This document shows, in pieces, positions 41,346 to 52,596 of a stretch of 64,000 bases of DNA. Each line of letters starts with the position of its first letter. The stretch's first letter is position 1. The DNA is taken from positions 4,495,001 through 4,559,000 of the forward strand of contig NC_083570.1 of assembly GCF_027579695.1 (NCBI RefSeq). The letters run 5' to 3'. The notes under the pieces were generated by a model. It did no database searches. It saw only the letters and a program-made list of their open reading frames with translations, and was not told where the DNA came from. This DNA is from Neoarius graeffei (lineage: Eukaryota; Chordata; Actinopteri; Siluriformes; Ariidae). Position numbers and translations under genes: made by a program.

Positions 41346-44252
41346 TTGTTTCCATTGTTTCGTCTGTGGGGAGGAGGGTCATTGGGCTGTCGGCTGCTTA
41401 AAGAAACAGAAGAACCAGGGAAATGTGAGCTGGTCTCTGCCATGGGGCACACAGTGACCGAGTCTAGGAAAGAGCCCCAGGGTGAGCACGTTAGGGAAAT
41501 AAGGACCCAGCTTAGCGTTAACAACAGCAAACCAGGTTCTCCCTTGTCAGTTACACCAGAAGTAGCTAGCCATCAGCAGGGTGAGCCACTTGCTCCGTCT
41601 AGTGTTATGTTGTTCCACACTAAACATGGTGCAGTTGCTAAGCTAATTGGTAAGAAAGCCCTTATCCAATGTAATTTGAACAGCCTAGCAGTGAAAGCTT
41701 TACTTGACACAGGTGCTCAAGTTAGTATCATAAGTAGAGATTGGAAAGATAGATACTTGCCTGACTTGGTCATGCGACCACTATCAGAAATCATTGAGGA
41801 AATAGATGAGTTGAAAGTGTGTGCAGTCAATGGGGATTTCATACCATTTGATGGCTGGATACCCATCATGATCAACTTAGCTGGGGGTGAGGACCCCAGC
41901 CTCTTCATCAGTACTCCGGTTCTTGTGAGCCCTTTGCCTATGGACAAACCATTGATTGGTTTTAATGTTCTGGAACAGATCATTGAGGGACAACCAGAAT
42001 GGTTGATACCTACTCTGGTTACGCTGCTTTGCAACTCCATCTGTCTTCCCCCTGAAAAAGCCAAAGTGATGGTTAGCTTCATCCAGATGGTAGAGCCAAA
42101 CATGCCACATGGTTGCTTAAGAACAGGCGAACGGGATGTGGTTATCCTGGCTGGACAGGTTAGCTGGGTAAGGTGCCAGGTGATATCAACCATGAACCCT
42201 TCTGATTGCATGGTGTTGTTTGAGGCTGATGAGGGTAGTCAGGCCCTAGAACAGCTAGATGTCTTGACAGGGTTAGTTAAAATACAGAATCAAGCTAAGC
42301 CCTATGTCACAATTGCTGTAAGCACTAACACCAAGCATGACATTACCTTGACAAGAAAGAGGGCTTTGGGCACCTTACAGCCTATTGAATGGATTGTGGA
42401 TGCCAAAACCCCAAGTGAACCATCCCCTAATGTAGCAGTTGGTGAGGTAACGGTTGAGCCAGTTGAACCAGCTCCGTCCCCATGGCATCCACCAATGAAC
42501 CTGAGTCATTTGGAGGAGGGACAACAAGAGGTTGTCAAGAGAATGTTGTTTGAGGAGTGCAGGGCTTTTGCGAGGGATGGAAATGACATTGGTTGTAATC
42601 CTGATCTGCAAATGGTGATTAATCTAAAAGATGATATACCAGTGCAGAGAGCATATATCTCCATACCAAAGCCACTGCTATGGGAGGTTAAAGAGTATGT
42701 TCAAGACCTCCTTGTGAAGGGATGGATAGTAAAATTCAAGTCCTCTTATGCTGCTCCCATGGTGTGTGTGTGGAAGAAAGACGGGTCACTCCGTCTCTGC
42801 ATAGACTATCGTCTGTCGAACCAGAAAACGGTGCCAGACAGGCACCCACTGCCTCGGATATGCGACCTGCTTGATACCTTGGGCAGATACTCCTGGTTCA
42901 GCATCCTTGACCAAGGTAAGGCCTACCACCAGGGTTTTGTGGCTGAAGACTCACGCCATTTCACCACCTTCATCACACCCTGGGGCCTATATGAATGGGT
43001 GAGAATCCCGTTCGGTCTCACCAACGCACCCGCAGCCTTCCAGAGGAGTATGGAGGAGATCTTAGGTTCTCTGAGGGATGACTGCTGCATTCCATACCTT
43101 GATGACATTCTTTGCTATTCACAGTCTTTTGAGGCTCATGTAGAGTTGGTCCATAAAGTGCTTCAAGTCTTACAAATTCATGGTGTGAAACTCCGGCCTG
43201 AAAAGTGTGAGCTATTTAAAGCTGAGGTTCGTTATGTTGGGCGCCTAGTTAGCGCTGAGGGTGTCAGGGTTGACCCGAAAGATCTAGAGGCTGTCTTGGC
43301 TCTGAAGGTCAAATCACCACAGACTGTAGGTGGCCTTAGGCATGTCCTTGGCTTCCTTAGCTACTATCGCTCATACATACAGAACTTCTCAAAAATAGCT
43401 CAACCACAGTATGAGTTACTCCAGGGCAAGTTTTCCGAGCAGTCCACTCATGGCCATCAGAGTAGAACCAAAGGACCCCACATGCCATCTAAGGCACCCA
43501 TAGCCTGGACTTCTGAATATCAAAGGATACTTGAGCAACTGGTCAATATGCTAACTCATCCTCCAGTTCGAGCATATCCAGACTTTGACCAGCCCTTCAT
43601 CTTGCACACTGATGTATCTGAGCAGGGACTTGGCGCTGCCCTCTACCAACACCAGGATGGAAAGTTGTGTGTCATTGGTTATGGATCACAGACCCTGTCA
43701 CCTGCTGAACGAAACTACAACCTGCACAGTGGCAAGTTAGAGTTTCTGGCTCTTAAATGGGCAGTGTGTGAAAAGTTTAGGGACTATCTTTTCTGTGCAC
43801 CACACTTCACCATCTACACTGATAATAACCCACTTTCATATATCATGAGCACAGCTAAACTCAATGCTGTTGGATATCGCTGGGTTGGGGAACTTTCAGA
43901 TTTTCGATTTAGCATCAAGTACAGGCTGGGAAAGGCTAACATAGATGCTGATACACTGTCCCGTATTCCTCTTGACATTGACCACTCTATGTCAATGTGT
44001 ACAGAAGAATTGTCACAGGAAGTGGTAAGTGCAGCTTGGGAGGGAACCCGAATAGCCCAGCAGAAAGATATTGCTTGGGTGGCTGCCCTTTTGGCTTCCT
44101 CTCAGGATGTCATCTTGCAACCTTGTGCACCCCTCCAGGAAATCAAACCTGATGACTTGACTCAGGCTCAAAGGGATGACCCCACCATGACAGAGGTCAT
44201 CAAATTCAAAGAGTCTAATGCCAGACTCACTGAAGGTGTCAGGAGCTTGTAA
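41346..44252 (+). CDS. Gypsy element 5 pol: knuckle end, protease, reverse transcriptase, RNase H
   Basis: One open frame of 968 codons. The protease motif [12 protein letters not shown] is at about 41703-41737. Reverse transcriptase runs from about 42640: [48 protein letters not shown] and the catalytic YLDD at 43095-43106, then [14 protein letters not shown]. RNase H follows with [36 protein letters not shown] and [11 protein letters not shown]. The frame ends after LTEGVRSL; integrase continues in the overlapping frame from 44218, so a frameshift or programmed shift lies near 44220-44250. Active-site residues are kept, and this is the best preserved pol in the window. Confidence 0.88.
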   Translation: MFPLFRLWGGGSLGCRLLKETEEPGKCELVSAMGHTVTESRKEPQGEHVREIRTQLSVNNSKPGSPLSVTPEVASHQQGEPLAPSSVMLFHTKHGAVAKLIGKKALIQCNLNSLAVKALLDTGAQVSIISRDWKDRYLPDLVMRPLSEIIEEIDELKVCAVNGDFIPFDGWIPIMINLAGGEDPSLFISTPVLVSPLPMDKPLIGFNVLEQIIEGQPEWLIPTLVTLLCNSICLPPEKAKVMVSFIQMVEPNMPHGCLRTGERDVVILAGQVSWVRCQVISTMNPSDCMVLFEADEGSQALEQLDVLTGLVKIQNQAKPYVTIAVSTNTKHDITLTRKRALGTLQPIEWIVDAKTPSEPSPNVAVGEVTVEPVEPAPSPWHPPMNLSHLEEGQQEVVKRMLFEECRAFARDGNDIGCNPDLQMVINLKDDIPVQRAYISIPKPLLWEVKEYVQDLLVKGWIVKFKSSYAAPMVCVWKKDGSLRLCIDYRLSNQKTVPDRHPLPRICDLLDTLGRYSWFSILDQGKAYHQGFVAEDSRHFTTFITPWGLYEWVRIPFGLTNAPAAFQRSMEEILGSLRDDCCIPYLDDILCYSQSFEAHVELVHKVLQVLQIHGVKLRPEKCELFKAEVRYVGRLVSAEGVRVDPKDLEAVLALKVKSPQTVGGLRHVLGFLSYYRSYIQNFSKIAQPQYELLQGKFSEQSTHGHQSRTKGPHMPSKAPIAWTSEYQRILEQLVNMLTHPPVRAYPDFDQPFILHTDVSEQGLGAALYQHQDGKLCVIGYGSQTLSPAERNYNLHSGKLEFLALKWAVCEKFRDYLFCAPHFTIYTDNNPLSYIMSTAKLNAVGYRWVGELSDFRFSIKYRLGKANIDADTLSRIPLDIDHSMSMCTEELSQEVVSAAWEGTRIAQQKDIAWVAALLASSQDVILQPCAPLQEIKPDDLTQAQRDDPTMTEVIKFKESNARLTEGVRSL

Positions 44253-46065
44253 GCTCCTCCGTGAGTGGAGTCGATTACACATTGAAAATGGAATCCTGTA
44301 TCGACGAATGCCAGAAAGGAAACAGCTAGTCCTACCTCTCCAGTACCAGCCTATTGTCTTAAAACATCTCCATAATCATATGGGCCACGTGGGTATGGAG
44401 AGGGTACTTCAACTTGCTAGAGAGAGGTTCTGTTGGCCTCACATGAAGAGGTGCATCGAGGACTATGTAACTAAGAAATGTTGTTGCATAAAACAAAAGA
44501 AACCAACAGTGCATGTGCGTGCACCTGTGAGTAATCTGAAGTCCAATTCACCACTTGAACTAGTCTGTATTGACTACTTGCATCTTGAGAAGAGCAAAGG
44601 GGGGTAGGAATACATTCTGGTCATAGTCAACCACTTTACGCGGTTCACTCAAGCCTACCCAACCAAAAATAAATCTGGCCGGATGGCAGCCGAGCAGATT
44701 TATCATGATTTCATACCTCACTTTGGTTTCCCCAGTAAGCTCCATCACGATCAGGGGTGAGAATTCGAAAACCAACTCTTTCGGACTCTTGGGCAGCTCG
44801 CGGGTGTTGGTCACTCTCAAACATCCCCATACCACCCCCAGGTTAATCCCACTGAATGCTTCAACCATACGTTGTTGCAGATGTTGCGTACCCTGACAGA
44901 CAAAGAAAAGGAAGCATGGAAAGATCATCTTCCACAGGTTATACACACGTATAACTGTACTCGCCATGAGTCCACTGGTTATTTGCCACATTTCTTGCTC
45001 TTTGGTTGTCACCCCCGCCTTCCGGTGGATCTCTTGTTTGGCTTGACTGAGCAGACGGACCCTGTGTCGCACAAGGGGTATGCTGAAAAGTGGCAGAAAA
45101 GAATGATAGAACCTTATCGTGTTGCTAACAAAAATAGTCAGTCCTCCAGTTCTAAAGGCAAGCTCTATTATGATCAAAAAGTGAGGGGAGTAGTCCTGAA
45201 GCCAGGGGATAGGGTGTTGGTTAGGAATCTAGGGGAGCGGGGAGGACCTGGTAAATTGCGCTCTTATTAGGAGAACAGGATATATGTGGTCAGGGAGCAA
45301 GTTTCAGATAACCCAGTGTATGTCATCCATCCAGAAGGTGATGACCAGGGAAGAACTAGGACCTTGCACAGAAGCCTGCTCTTGTTGGTCAATGACTTGC
45401 CAGTGGAATTTCCAGAACAACCAACTAAACCAACACCAAAACTAACACAAAGACATGCAAATACTCAAGTGAGAGTCAAGAACAGTGGGGACCAGACAGT
45501 AAATGCTGAGACCTCTGATTCAGATGATGACTCAGGAAGTGGATATTGGCTTAGAATACCTTCAACCTGGGCTGAGCCGAGAGCAGCAGTTGCTCCTGAA
45601 AAACTAGCTGTCAGTCAGGACAGGAGAAAACCAATGTGGCAGACACGTGTTCCCTCTGAGGAAAGGTCTGTCCAGATTCTGAGGGGTCGTGATGAGTCAG
45701 GGCAAAGGATGCCTGTTATGGAGACCCAAGACATTGTTGAGGACCAACCAGATATGGCTGTGGCCCATGAGGGAAGTCAGTTAGGAAGGGAGAATCAGGT
45801 GACATCTGAGACTAGCCCCACACTACTGGTGGATGATGTGGTGGTGGAGGAGGCAAGCCAGGATGAGTGGCAATTGAGGGGTGAAGTTGAGACTTCCCAC
45901 CAAGTTGAACTAGAGAGTGATAGTCCAGCAGCTCTTAACCTACCTCAGCCAGGTGCAAAGCCCAAGTCCCCTCAGCATGGCTGTTGTGAGGAGCAGATAA
46001 CAGACCCTCGGTCTAGCTCACCTAACCCTCTGAGATGGTCCATTCGGCAAAGGCGTCCAGGCTAA
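44218..46065 (+). pseudogene. Gypsy element 5 integrase and C-terminal tail, two stops
   Basis: The zinc domain includes [20 protein letters not shown] and a cysteine pair ([10 protein letters not shown]). The core has the first Asp in [14 protein letters not shown] at 44605-44607 and TGA at 44758-44760 interrupt; the second Asp is in HHDQG and the Glu in [11 protein letters not shown], so the DDE triad is kept. It continues [38 protein letters not shown], a stop at 45268, and YVIHPEGDDQGRTRTLHRSL. The last 259-codon frame ends in an acidic low-complexity tail; it shows no signal peptide or membrane span, so it is not an envelope. Confidence 0.85.
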
Positions 46066-46453
46066 ATGCTCACCTACTCATCTCTGGGTCATCTAACATA
46101 CCAGTCACGTCCCAGTGTAAACACTGTGGATACTTACCTCATGCCTTCTGCTGACCTGTGGTACCCACCACCATACTTACCTTCATTTCAAGGTCCACCT
46201 TTCATTCGGTTCCCGTGTCTATCCTTTCTTTACCCCATATGTAGCTATTAGGGAGACCCGGTAGTCATACCATACATAACACGCACACACACAAGCTATA
46301 ATATACATTGGTTACATATTTACCTGAGTGCTTTGAAGTTTTGATTGTTGTAAGGATTTTGAGTAAGACCTGTTGAGTTCTGAAAAGAATACAGTGATTT
46401 AAATTGCAAATTTGTTTTAAAGTGTCAGGAGCCAATTTTGTCATCAGGGAGCA

Positions 46454-47493
46454 TGTGGCACCCCTGGGAGGGAATGGCCACATTAATGTTATTTTATGCA
46501 AATTAATGGGACAATTTCATTAATGTATGTGTTTCAGTTTCAGTTTAAAAGTGAAGAACCAGTTAAAGGGGGTAATTTTAGTTTAAAAGCAGTGGGGCGG
46601 AACATTTGTTGTTGCTTCAAGTGTTCGGGGGGGGGGTACGGTAAGGGAGCCCCACCTCCCGCCTCTCCCTCAGACACATTCTGGAGGAAAATGGAGACGC
46701 ATCCTGTCTTCCTTATTCTGCTTTCCACCTGCTTTTACAGGTCAGTAAATGGGGTGTTCACTTAAAAAAAATGTTTTTATTTTACTGCTTTTTATCACCG
46801 CTAACATAAACAAGAGAGGTTCAGATGGTTCGCCGAAGTTATTGCCAGAGAAATGTAACAGTAAAGGGAGAAATTTCCCGCATGGCTGCCATTACAGGTC
46901 GAGCTCATCTTGGCTTAGCACTTGCTAACGTGAGCCTGTACACTTTACACACTTACAAATGGCGGGTTATTATTTGTATCTTTCCTTTAGCATATTTTTT
47001 TTTGTTAAGATGTGAATAATTCATGTTATAATTAAAAGTGACTGAGTTGATTAGCTGATGTAGCACAAGCATACGATTAGCAATTTTGTGTAGCTGAGAG
47101 ACGTGCTTAAAGGGCCCATGCATCCAACATGCTGGATTTTCATAATGCACTTTGAATAGCGATTTCTACCAGTAAATTACTGAAAAAAAGACAAACATTT
47201 AATGTATTTACTTATTTTGGTTATTGAATATGACTGTAAAGAGAAATGTGAAGATTAGAGAAACTGAAGGAGTTTATAGAGAACAGATGTGGAATATTTA
47301 AAAGGACATGATGTGAACAAAGAATTGGCTGAATTGTATGGCAAAGACTGATGTTTGTTTACAAAGCTTTTATTTTATGGAAAATAAATCAGACTCAGAC
47401 ACATTCTGGAGGAATCTTCCTTATTCTGCTTTCCACCCGCTTTTACAGGTAATTTATTTGTCGCCGTGGTCCCTGTTCACGGGACCCGTAACA
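46454..47493 (+). repeat. 3' LTR of gypsy element 5
   Basis: A 1040-bp copy; compared with the 5' LTR it lacks about 17 bp near 47415 (GGAAAACGGAGA phrase) and has small indels. About 390 bp of untranslated sequence (46066-46453) precedes it. It is followed by ATAC. Confidence 0.9.
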
Positions 47494-47768
47494 ATACCAA
47501 TCAATCAAGTTACACAGACACGCTTCTTAGGTGTTTTAATAGATGAAAAACTTACATGGAAAAATCATGTTGAGCTCATTAGCAAAAAGATATACAAAAA
47601 TATAGGAATAATACGAAAGGTTGGAAATTTACTATCACAAAAAACACTTTACACATGATTTTTGTTCACAAAATCATCTATGGAAGTTGATGTTTACCAG
47701 CACACTACAGAGATAGCATTGCATATAACTCAGATATCCACAAACACAACACAAGACAGTGCAATAAC
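47494..47768 (+). pseudogene. Nested LINE, part 3: reverse transcriptase C-terminal part
   Basis: Resumes exactly where part 2 stopped: PINQVTQTRFLGVLIDEKLT and ELISKKIYKNIGIIRKVGNL. It runs on to HKHNTRQCNN at the MITE insertion. Confidence 0.85.
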
Positions 47769-48417
47769 TTAAAGTGCCATTCCACCATTGGATGTATTCT
47801 TTGGCATAAAATACAATATATTTTGACAACATATATAAATGGTATCACTAGATAGAGAAATCTTTTAGCTTCAAAATGATATATCAAACATAATTTTTTG
47901 ACAACGACAAGTATATTAATTTTGCGACCAAAGTCAACTACCCTTTTAATTTCCGCGCGTGATGTCATCGGCAGGTTCCCCTTCTTGTGTACCATGTGAC
48001 GTGGCACATATTATCAGCAATGGCGGATAGAACGCGATAAAAATAATACCAATAAATCTAGCTAATACCAATAAATCTAGCTAACTGAAGGATTAACTCA
48101 AAATTTTTCGCGATTTTTTTGGCCCCCATATACGAGGAGAAATGACTCTCTCACTTTGGGGGTTTCCTGGTCTAAAAATAGACCGACACGTGGTACACAA
48201 GAAGGGGAACCTGCCGATGACATCACGTTTCACTACCGCGCGGAAATTAAAAGGGTAGGTGACTTTGGTCGCAAAATTAATATACTTGTCGTTGTCAAAA
48301 AAATTATGTTTGATATATCATTTTGAAGCTAAAAGATTTCTCTGTCTAGTCATGTTGTCATAAAATATATTGTATTTTATGCCAAAGAATACATCCAATG
48401 GTGGAATGGCACTTTAA
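47769..48417. mobile_element. Long-TIR MITE with TTAA ends
   Basis: Two arms of about 280 bp (47773-48050 and 48125-48413) are inverted copies of each other, starting AGTGCCATTCCACCATTGG. TTAA stands at both outer ends (47769-47772, 48414-48417), and removing the block with one TTAA restores the LINE frame (CNNLRPI). The middle has GCGATTTTTTTGGCCCCC and no ORF. TTAA suggests a piggyBac-type mobiliser, but that is inference. Confidence 0.85.
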
Positions 48418-48680
48418 GACCGATTTGAACCAAATCTAATCAGCGACAGTTTACTTTAATGTATAGAGGACCCTTTGGATGGAATAGTCTAAAAAAACAA
48501 TTCCAAAACAGTTAGTCTCTGCCCCTTTTCAAGAAGCAACTGCTAAAGGAAATCTTGAATAATCCAGCTACAAAATTACACTGATCTCTTTCCAAATCCT
48601 TGTTATCGGTTAATTGTTCATAATTGACGATGTTTTCATGCTTAATTTTAGTTTTGTTCAGTAAGTTGATCTGAAGCTTA
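48418..48680 (+). pseudogene. Nested LINE, part 4: C-terminal end
   Basis: After the MITE the reading continues LRPI, then SNQRQF-like sequence, LMYRGPFGWNSLKKQFQNS and LPLFKKQLLKEILNN, the usual C-terminus of jockey/CR1-group LINEs (MYRGP..WNSLP). The rest to 48817 may be its 3' untranslated end. Confidence 0.75.
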
Positions 48681-48817
48681 TTCCTATCATTTTATTCAGC
48701 AAATCAATGTCATCATTGTTATTTTACCATGAATTCATATATTTGCTTGTAGCAAATTGTATGTTTGTTTTTCCTGGCTATCTATTGATTAATTACTTTA
48801 ATCATTAACTTTTTTTA

Positions 48818-49199
48818 GGGCGTCACGGTGGTGTAGCGGTTAGCACTGTCACCTCACAGCAAGAAGGTCCAGGTTCAAGCCCCGTGGCCAACAAGGGCCT
48901 TTCTGTGCAGAGTTTGCATGTTCTCCCCGTGTCCGCGTGGGTTTCCTCCGGGTGCTCCGGTTTCCCCCACAGTCCAAAGACATGCAGGTTAGGTTAACTG
49001 GTGACTCTAAATTGAGCGTAGGTGTGAATGTGAGTGTGAATGGTTGTCTGTGTCTATGTGTCAGCCCTGTGATGACCTGGCGACTTGTCCAGGGTGTACC
49101 CTGCCTTTCGCCCGTAGTCAGCTGGGATAGGCTCCAACTTGCCTGTGACCCTGTAGAACAGGATAAAGCGGCTAGAGATAATGAGATGAGATGAGATGA
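48818..49199 (+). mobile_element. SINE copy 10
   Basis: Plus-strand full-length copy with the tail ATGAGATGAGATGAGATGA. A clear target duplication was not found. Confidence 0.9.
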
Positions 49200-49495
49200 A
49201 TTTTGTTCTTGTATGTGCAATAAACAATAAACATTGAGCGTATTCTAGTCAATATTCATTAGTCATAACGAAAATTATGTATTGATTTCACAATGTAAAT
49301 ATTATTCCTGTGCATTAGATAGTTTACATAGAAGGTTCTTTTTTTATCATTGTGATGGTAAGACCGCTGAGCGAAAATGTGTGTAATTAGACTATACACC
49401 TATATTGCACAACTTCTGGTGAACAACCTCTCGATTCACTATCATACTGTGCAGTTTATTTCATTGAGCAAGACAGTATATGGTTCTTTTTCACT
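49200..49495. other. AT-rich stretch
   Basis: No gene recognised. A short phrase (TGCAATAAACAATAAACATT) near 49217 may be a leftover 3' end of a LINE. Confidence 0.3.
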
Positions 49496-49554
49496 GTGGT
49501 GGGGGGTGTGGTCAAGTGCCGGTTGGTGAGTGGAGCATGAGCCCGGTGAAGGTG

Positions 49555-49605
<51 letters not shown>

Positions 49606-49755
49606 GTGAATCTCTGTCCCTGGCTGAAATCACGTCGGTGCAGTGGCACATAGTTTATTTTGAAACTGCTGAAAAGCGTGTTTTGTGTTAAGTGACAGTT
49701 TAAAAAATAAAAACGAAAGTGACATTGATCCCGCCTGCCTGTTTCAGTGTCCACT
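49490..49755 (+). repeat. Possible solo LTR related to gypsy elements 1 and 4
   Basis: CTGTGGTGGGGGGTGTGGTC at about 49493 and GTGCCGGTTGGTGAGTGGAG resemble the LTR starts of elements 1 and 4 (TGTGGCAG...GTGGTCAAG...CGGTCTGTGAATGGAG). AGCTGAAAAG-like and AATAAAAACGAAAG phrases follow in the same order. A TG microsatellite (about 49556-49602) has expanded inside. The right end is not clear. Confidence 0.5.
49556..49602. repeat. (TG)n microsatellite
   Basis: About 22 TG units, inside the possible solo LTR. Confidence 0.95.
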
Positions 49756-50439
49756 AGATCAGCAAAGCCGTTCCATTCATCTTTTTGATTTTTGTCTTTG
49801 CTACTGTTTTTGCCAAACGTAGTGATCAGAAGTAATAGTTTTGGGAATACGAACCCTCCACTACATTTGTAATGCCACTAATAGACTTTCCTAAACTCGA
49901 CTTTTGTATAACCTCGTGAATTTCCTGTATAACCCACCTGTTTCAGACATGAGCCTGAGGAGAGAAAAAACATCTCTAAAGTTTGATTGAAGGAGTGACA
50001 GGATATCTGATCGTTCATATTTATTAGTTTGGTCCTGCGTTTCCTTTGCTTCACAAAACAGGATCTTTTCCTCACAGTTTCCGTTACTGTAGCCGGTCTT
50101 GTGTGTTTCATGCGCACACTCACGTCCTCCATTGTTCTCTCAGGTTGCAAACTTGTATCCCACAACAGGGAAACCCCACCACCTCATGCACAACATAGCA
50201 TGTTGGATTAGGTCACGGTGAGGCAAGAAAAAATGGCAGAGAATTGAGGGCCACGTGGCTCTAAATTCATTAATTGTTCTTTTAGGAAAAACAGTCATAA
50301 AATTTGAAGTCTGAGTCTCGAATTCAGTAGCTTTCGGTCCACGAAAAAAATAATTAGGTGTCAGGGAAAATTCTTTTTGTGGCCTAAATTTGAAAAATCT
50401 GAAAGGGCGTCTACCTTTAATTATTATAGATTTACATTA
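49756..50439. other. Spacer left of TRIM-C
   Basis: No gene recognised. Short open frames at 49878-50165 (minus) and 50029-50211 (plus) have no recognisable domain. From about 50440 the sequence matches the gene B 3' flank. Confidence 0.35.
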
Positions 50440-50569
50440 TACATGTTTGAACTTAAATATTAAAATGAGTGTTTTTTTGTGCAGCTGGACTGTGTTCTCG
50501 TGAAATGGACGACTGAGCAAGAACGTGCAGGAATTTTACAGAAAACACAACAGACTTTTTTTTTTTTTA

Positions 50570-51194
50570 CTATGGCTCACACAATCTCACAGTAGAACCA
50601 GAAACCCAGTAGAACGGTAACCCAGAAACTTTGTAGAACCCAAACCCAGCGTATAGAGTCTGAGTGAATGTGGTGTGGACTCTGTGGAGGAGCTTCATCG
50701 TGTCAGAGACGCTGTAGAAGGACAGAGTTCCTGCACTGTGGTCCACATACACTCCTATTCTGGAGGCTGATGGAACTCTGAGAGCAGTCTTAATGTTGTT
50801 GTGATAGAAAGAAGAAGAAGAAGAACACCACAGACTCCAGGACTGATTGTTGTATCCAAACCCACACTCATTACCCCGTCCTTTCCTGCTGATGTCTTTA
50901 TATGAGACTGATATGAACACACCAGCAGCACCGCTCCACTCCACCTCCCAGTAACAGCGTCCACACACACTCTCCTTACACAACACCTGCTCCCAGGAAT
51001 CAAATCTCTCTGGATGATCAGAGTAATGCTGCTCTCTCCCACTGTCTTTCACCGCTCTGTTCTTCTCAGACAGAATGAGGTGACGATGTGCCGTGTTGGG
51101 ATCCAGAGTCAGATAACAGAAATCTAAAATAAAAGAGAAAAACAAACTGAACAATGTGAACATGTTGGGTTTAATTCACACAATATATTTATGT

Positions 51195-51233
<39 letters not shown>

Positions 51234-51300
51234 GATGTACATTTCAGAAACTCTTCTCTGCTCTGTGGTTCTGGTTCTGAAATGATCTGAACTGCTGCAG
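50570..51300 (-). CDS. TRIM gene C, exons 5-6 (B30.2/PRY-SPRY)
   Basis: Exon 5 is 51241-51300 (60 nt) and exon 6 is 50570-51123 (554 nt), with the same acceptors and donors as gene B. The domain reads LTLDPNTAHRHLILSEKNRA, VCGRCYWEVEWSG, WSLWCSSSSSFYHN and LYAGFGFY. The C-terminus differs from gene B: the phrase FYKVSGLPFYWVSGS contains two copies of an FY-x-VSG unit, an 18-nt net gain near 50595-50640. The 5/6 intron has a TG microsatellite (about 51196-51231). Frame and splice phases remain consistent. Confidence 0.9.
51196..51231. repeat. (TG)n microsatellite in TRIM-C intron 5
   Basis: About 18 TG units; the corresponding intron of gene B has only a short run (8507-8518). Confidence 0.9.
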
Positions 51301-51498
51301 CTGTGGAGAGAAAAATGGAAACATGAGTTTGTGTAAAAGATGGAAAGAGTTTAAAGTGATCCAGTCAGTTTATTCATTTTAAATCAGTGTTTTAGTTCAA
51401 AGTGTCGGGTGAATAAATTGTCTGCAGAAAAGAAAGCAGGAGCATCGCTAAGAAATAACACATCACTGTGTTTCTCCAGCAGGAACAGCTCCTCTTAC

Positions 51499-52036
51499 CA
51501 TGTGGAGGGATTTTGCTGAATTCCTCCTCACAGAATTCCTCGAGTCTCTTTTTCAGATCTGAGAGAGAATTCCTCACTCCATCAAATGAGAGATGTTGAT
51601 GGACAGTGATGCTGGATGTGTGAAAATCTGGTCTGATAAGTGGAGGAGAGCGACGTCCAGAAGCTAAAACCTACAGAAAGCAAATGAAATGTAAAACCCA
51701 CTTGTGATGTCAGACAGGGACATTTATTGTTCCCTTAATGAGAGGTGTTTTAGAGAGTGTGTGAGGAACAGCTGGCTCTGTAGATCAGACAGTGAGTGTT
51801 ACCTGGAGGAAATGGATGTGATCGTGTGTGTGTGAAAGCTGCTCCAGCTCAGTGACTCTCCTCTGAAGATCAGCAATCTCCTGCTCCAGTTGCTCCAGGA
51901 GTCGTTCAGCTCGACTCAGTTCAGCCTTCTCCTGATCTCTGATCAGCTCCGTCACCTCCCAGCGCTTTTTCTCCATGGAGCTGATCAGCTCAGTAAAGAT
52001 CCTCTCACTGTCCTCCACTGCTGTCTGTGCACTGAG
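51499..52036 (-). CDS. TRIM gene C, exons 3-4 (coiled coil and linker)
   Basis: Exon 3 is 51803-52036 (234 nt) and exon 4 is 51499-51670 (172 nt). Exon 3 encodes the same heptad-rich coiled coil as in gene B, with no amino-acid differences that I can see (SSMEKKRWEVTELIRDQEKA); exon 4 differs at a few residues (SPPLIRPDFHTSSI versus SPPFQRPEFHTSSV). Splice signals match gene B. Intron 4 (51301-51498) is short because it lacks the TTAA-flanked insertion seen in gene B. Confidence 0.92.
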
Positions 52037-52068
52037 CTGTTAGGACACACACACACACACACACACTC

Positions 52069-52580
52069 TGTCATGCTCCACTCCAGACATCCACTCCGAA
52101 GATTACGAATCTCTCACACCAGCGCCGATCCGAATCTGGAACGGGAATTCCTTCATGCCTGCATTCACTTCCTGGTTTTCTCTGCTGTTATAAAAACACC
52201 GTTCTCAGACAGGAACTTTGCCAGAACGTCTCACTTTGCTTCTAGCCGTTTCTGTGCCTCTGTTATGTTTCATGGTTGTTTGCTCAGGCTGATTTCATGG
52301 TTTTTGCACTAAGTGTTTATTTCTAGTTCATGGTTTTTTGTACTAGGGTTTTTTTCTTGTTTTTGGTTTTTTGTCCTAGCATTTTTGTCCTTGCCTGTTT
52401 CATGTTTTTTTTTCTAGTTTTCTGTCTCTTGTTATCTGGATTATTTTTGCCATTTGTTTTTGTCCCGTTTGTTTACCCTTTGTTCCACGCCCTTTTCCCT
52501 GGATTAAATCTATTTATTTGATTACTGTCTGTGTTCTGCTTGTGGATCCTTATCCCACCACACCTCCATGACCCCTAACA
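52069..52580 (+). repeat. 5' LTR of gypsy element 3
   Basis: 512 bp, TGTCATGCTCCACTCC to CCCCTAACA; matches 60747-61283. It has a T-rich second half and a GGATTAAATCTATTT polyadenylation-like stretch near 52500. Confidence 0.9.
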
Positions 52581-52596
52581 GTACGTCCTGGCCAAC

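Larger units (their letters stand above)
39276..47493 (+). mobile_element. Gypsy element 5: Ty3/gypsy retrotransposon with about 1.05-kb LTRs
   Basis: An 8.2-kb element with LTRs starting TGTGGCACCCCTGGGAG and ending GGGACCCGTAACA, flanked by ATAC (39272-39275, 47494-47497). The primer binding site next to the LTR is TGGGGGCTCGTCTGGGACC, similar to the proline-tRNA type. Internal order is gag, CCHC, protease, reverse transcriptase, RNase H, integrase. gag and the protease-RT-RNase H part are each a single open frame; the integrase has two stops. It is inserted in the LINE reverse transcriptase; excising it restores YIDNIPINQVTQTRFLGVLI. No envelope gene is seen. Confidence 0.93.

Noticed and set aside
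45286-46065. Envelope-like gene at the 3' end of element 5
   Set aside because: The frame begins with the normal end of integrase and has no signal peptide, furin-like site or membrane span.
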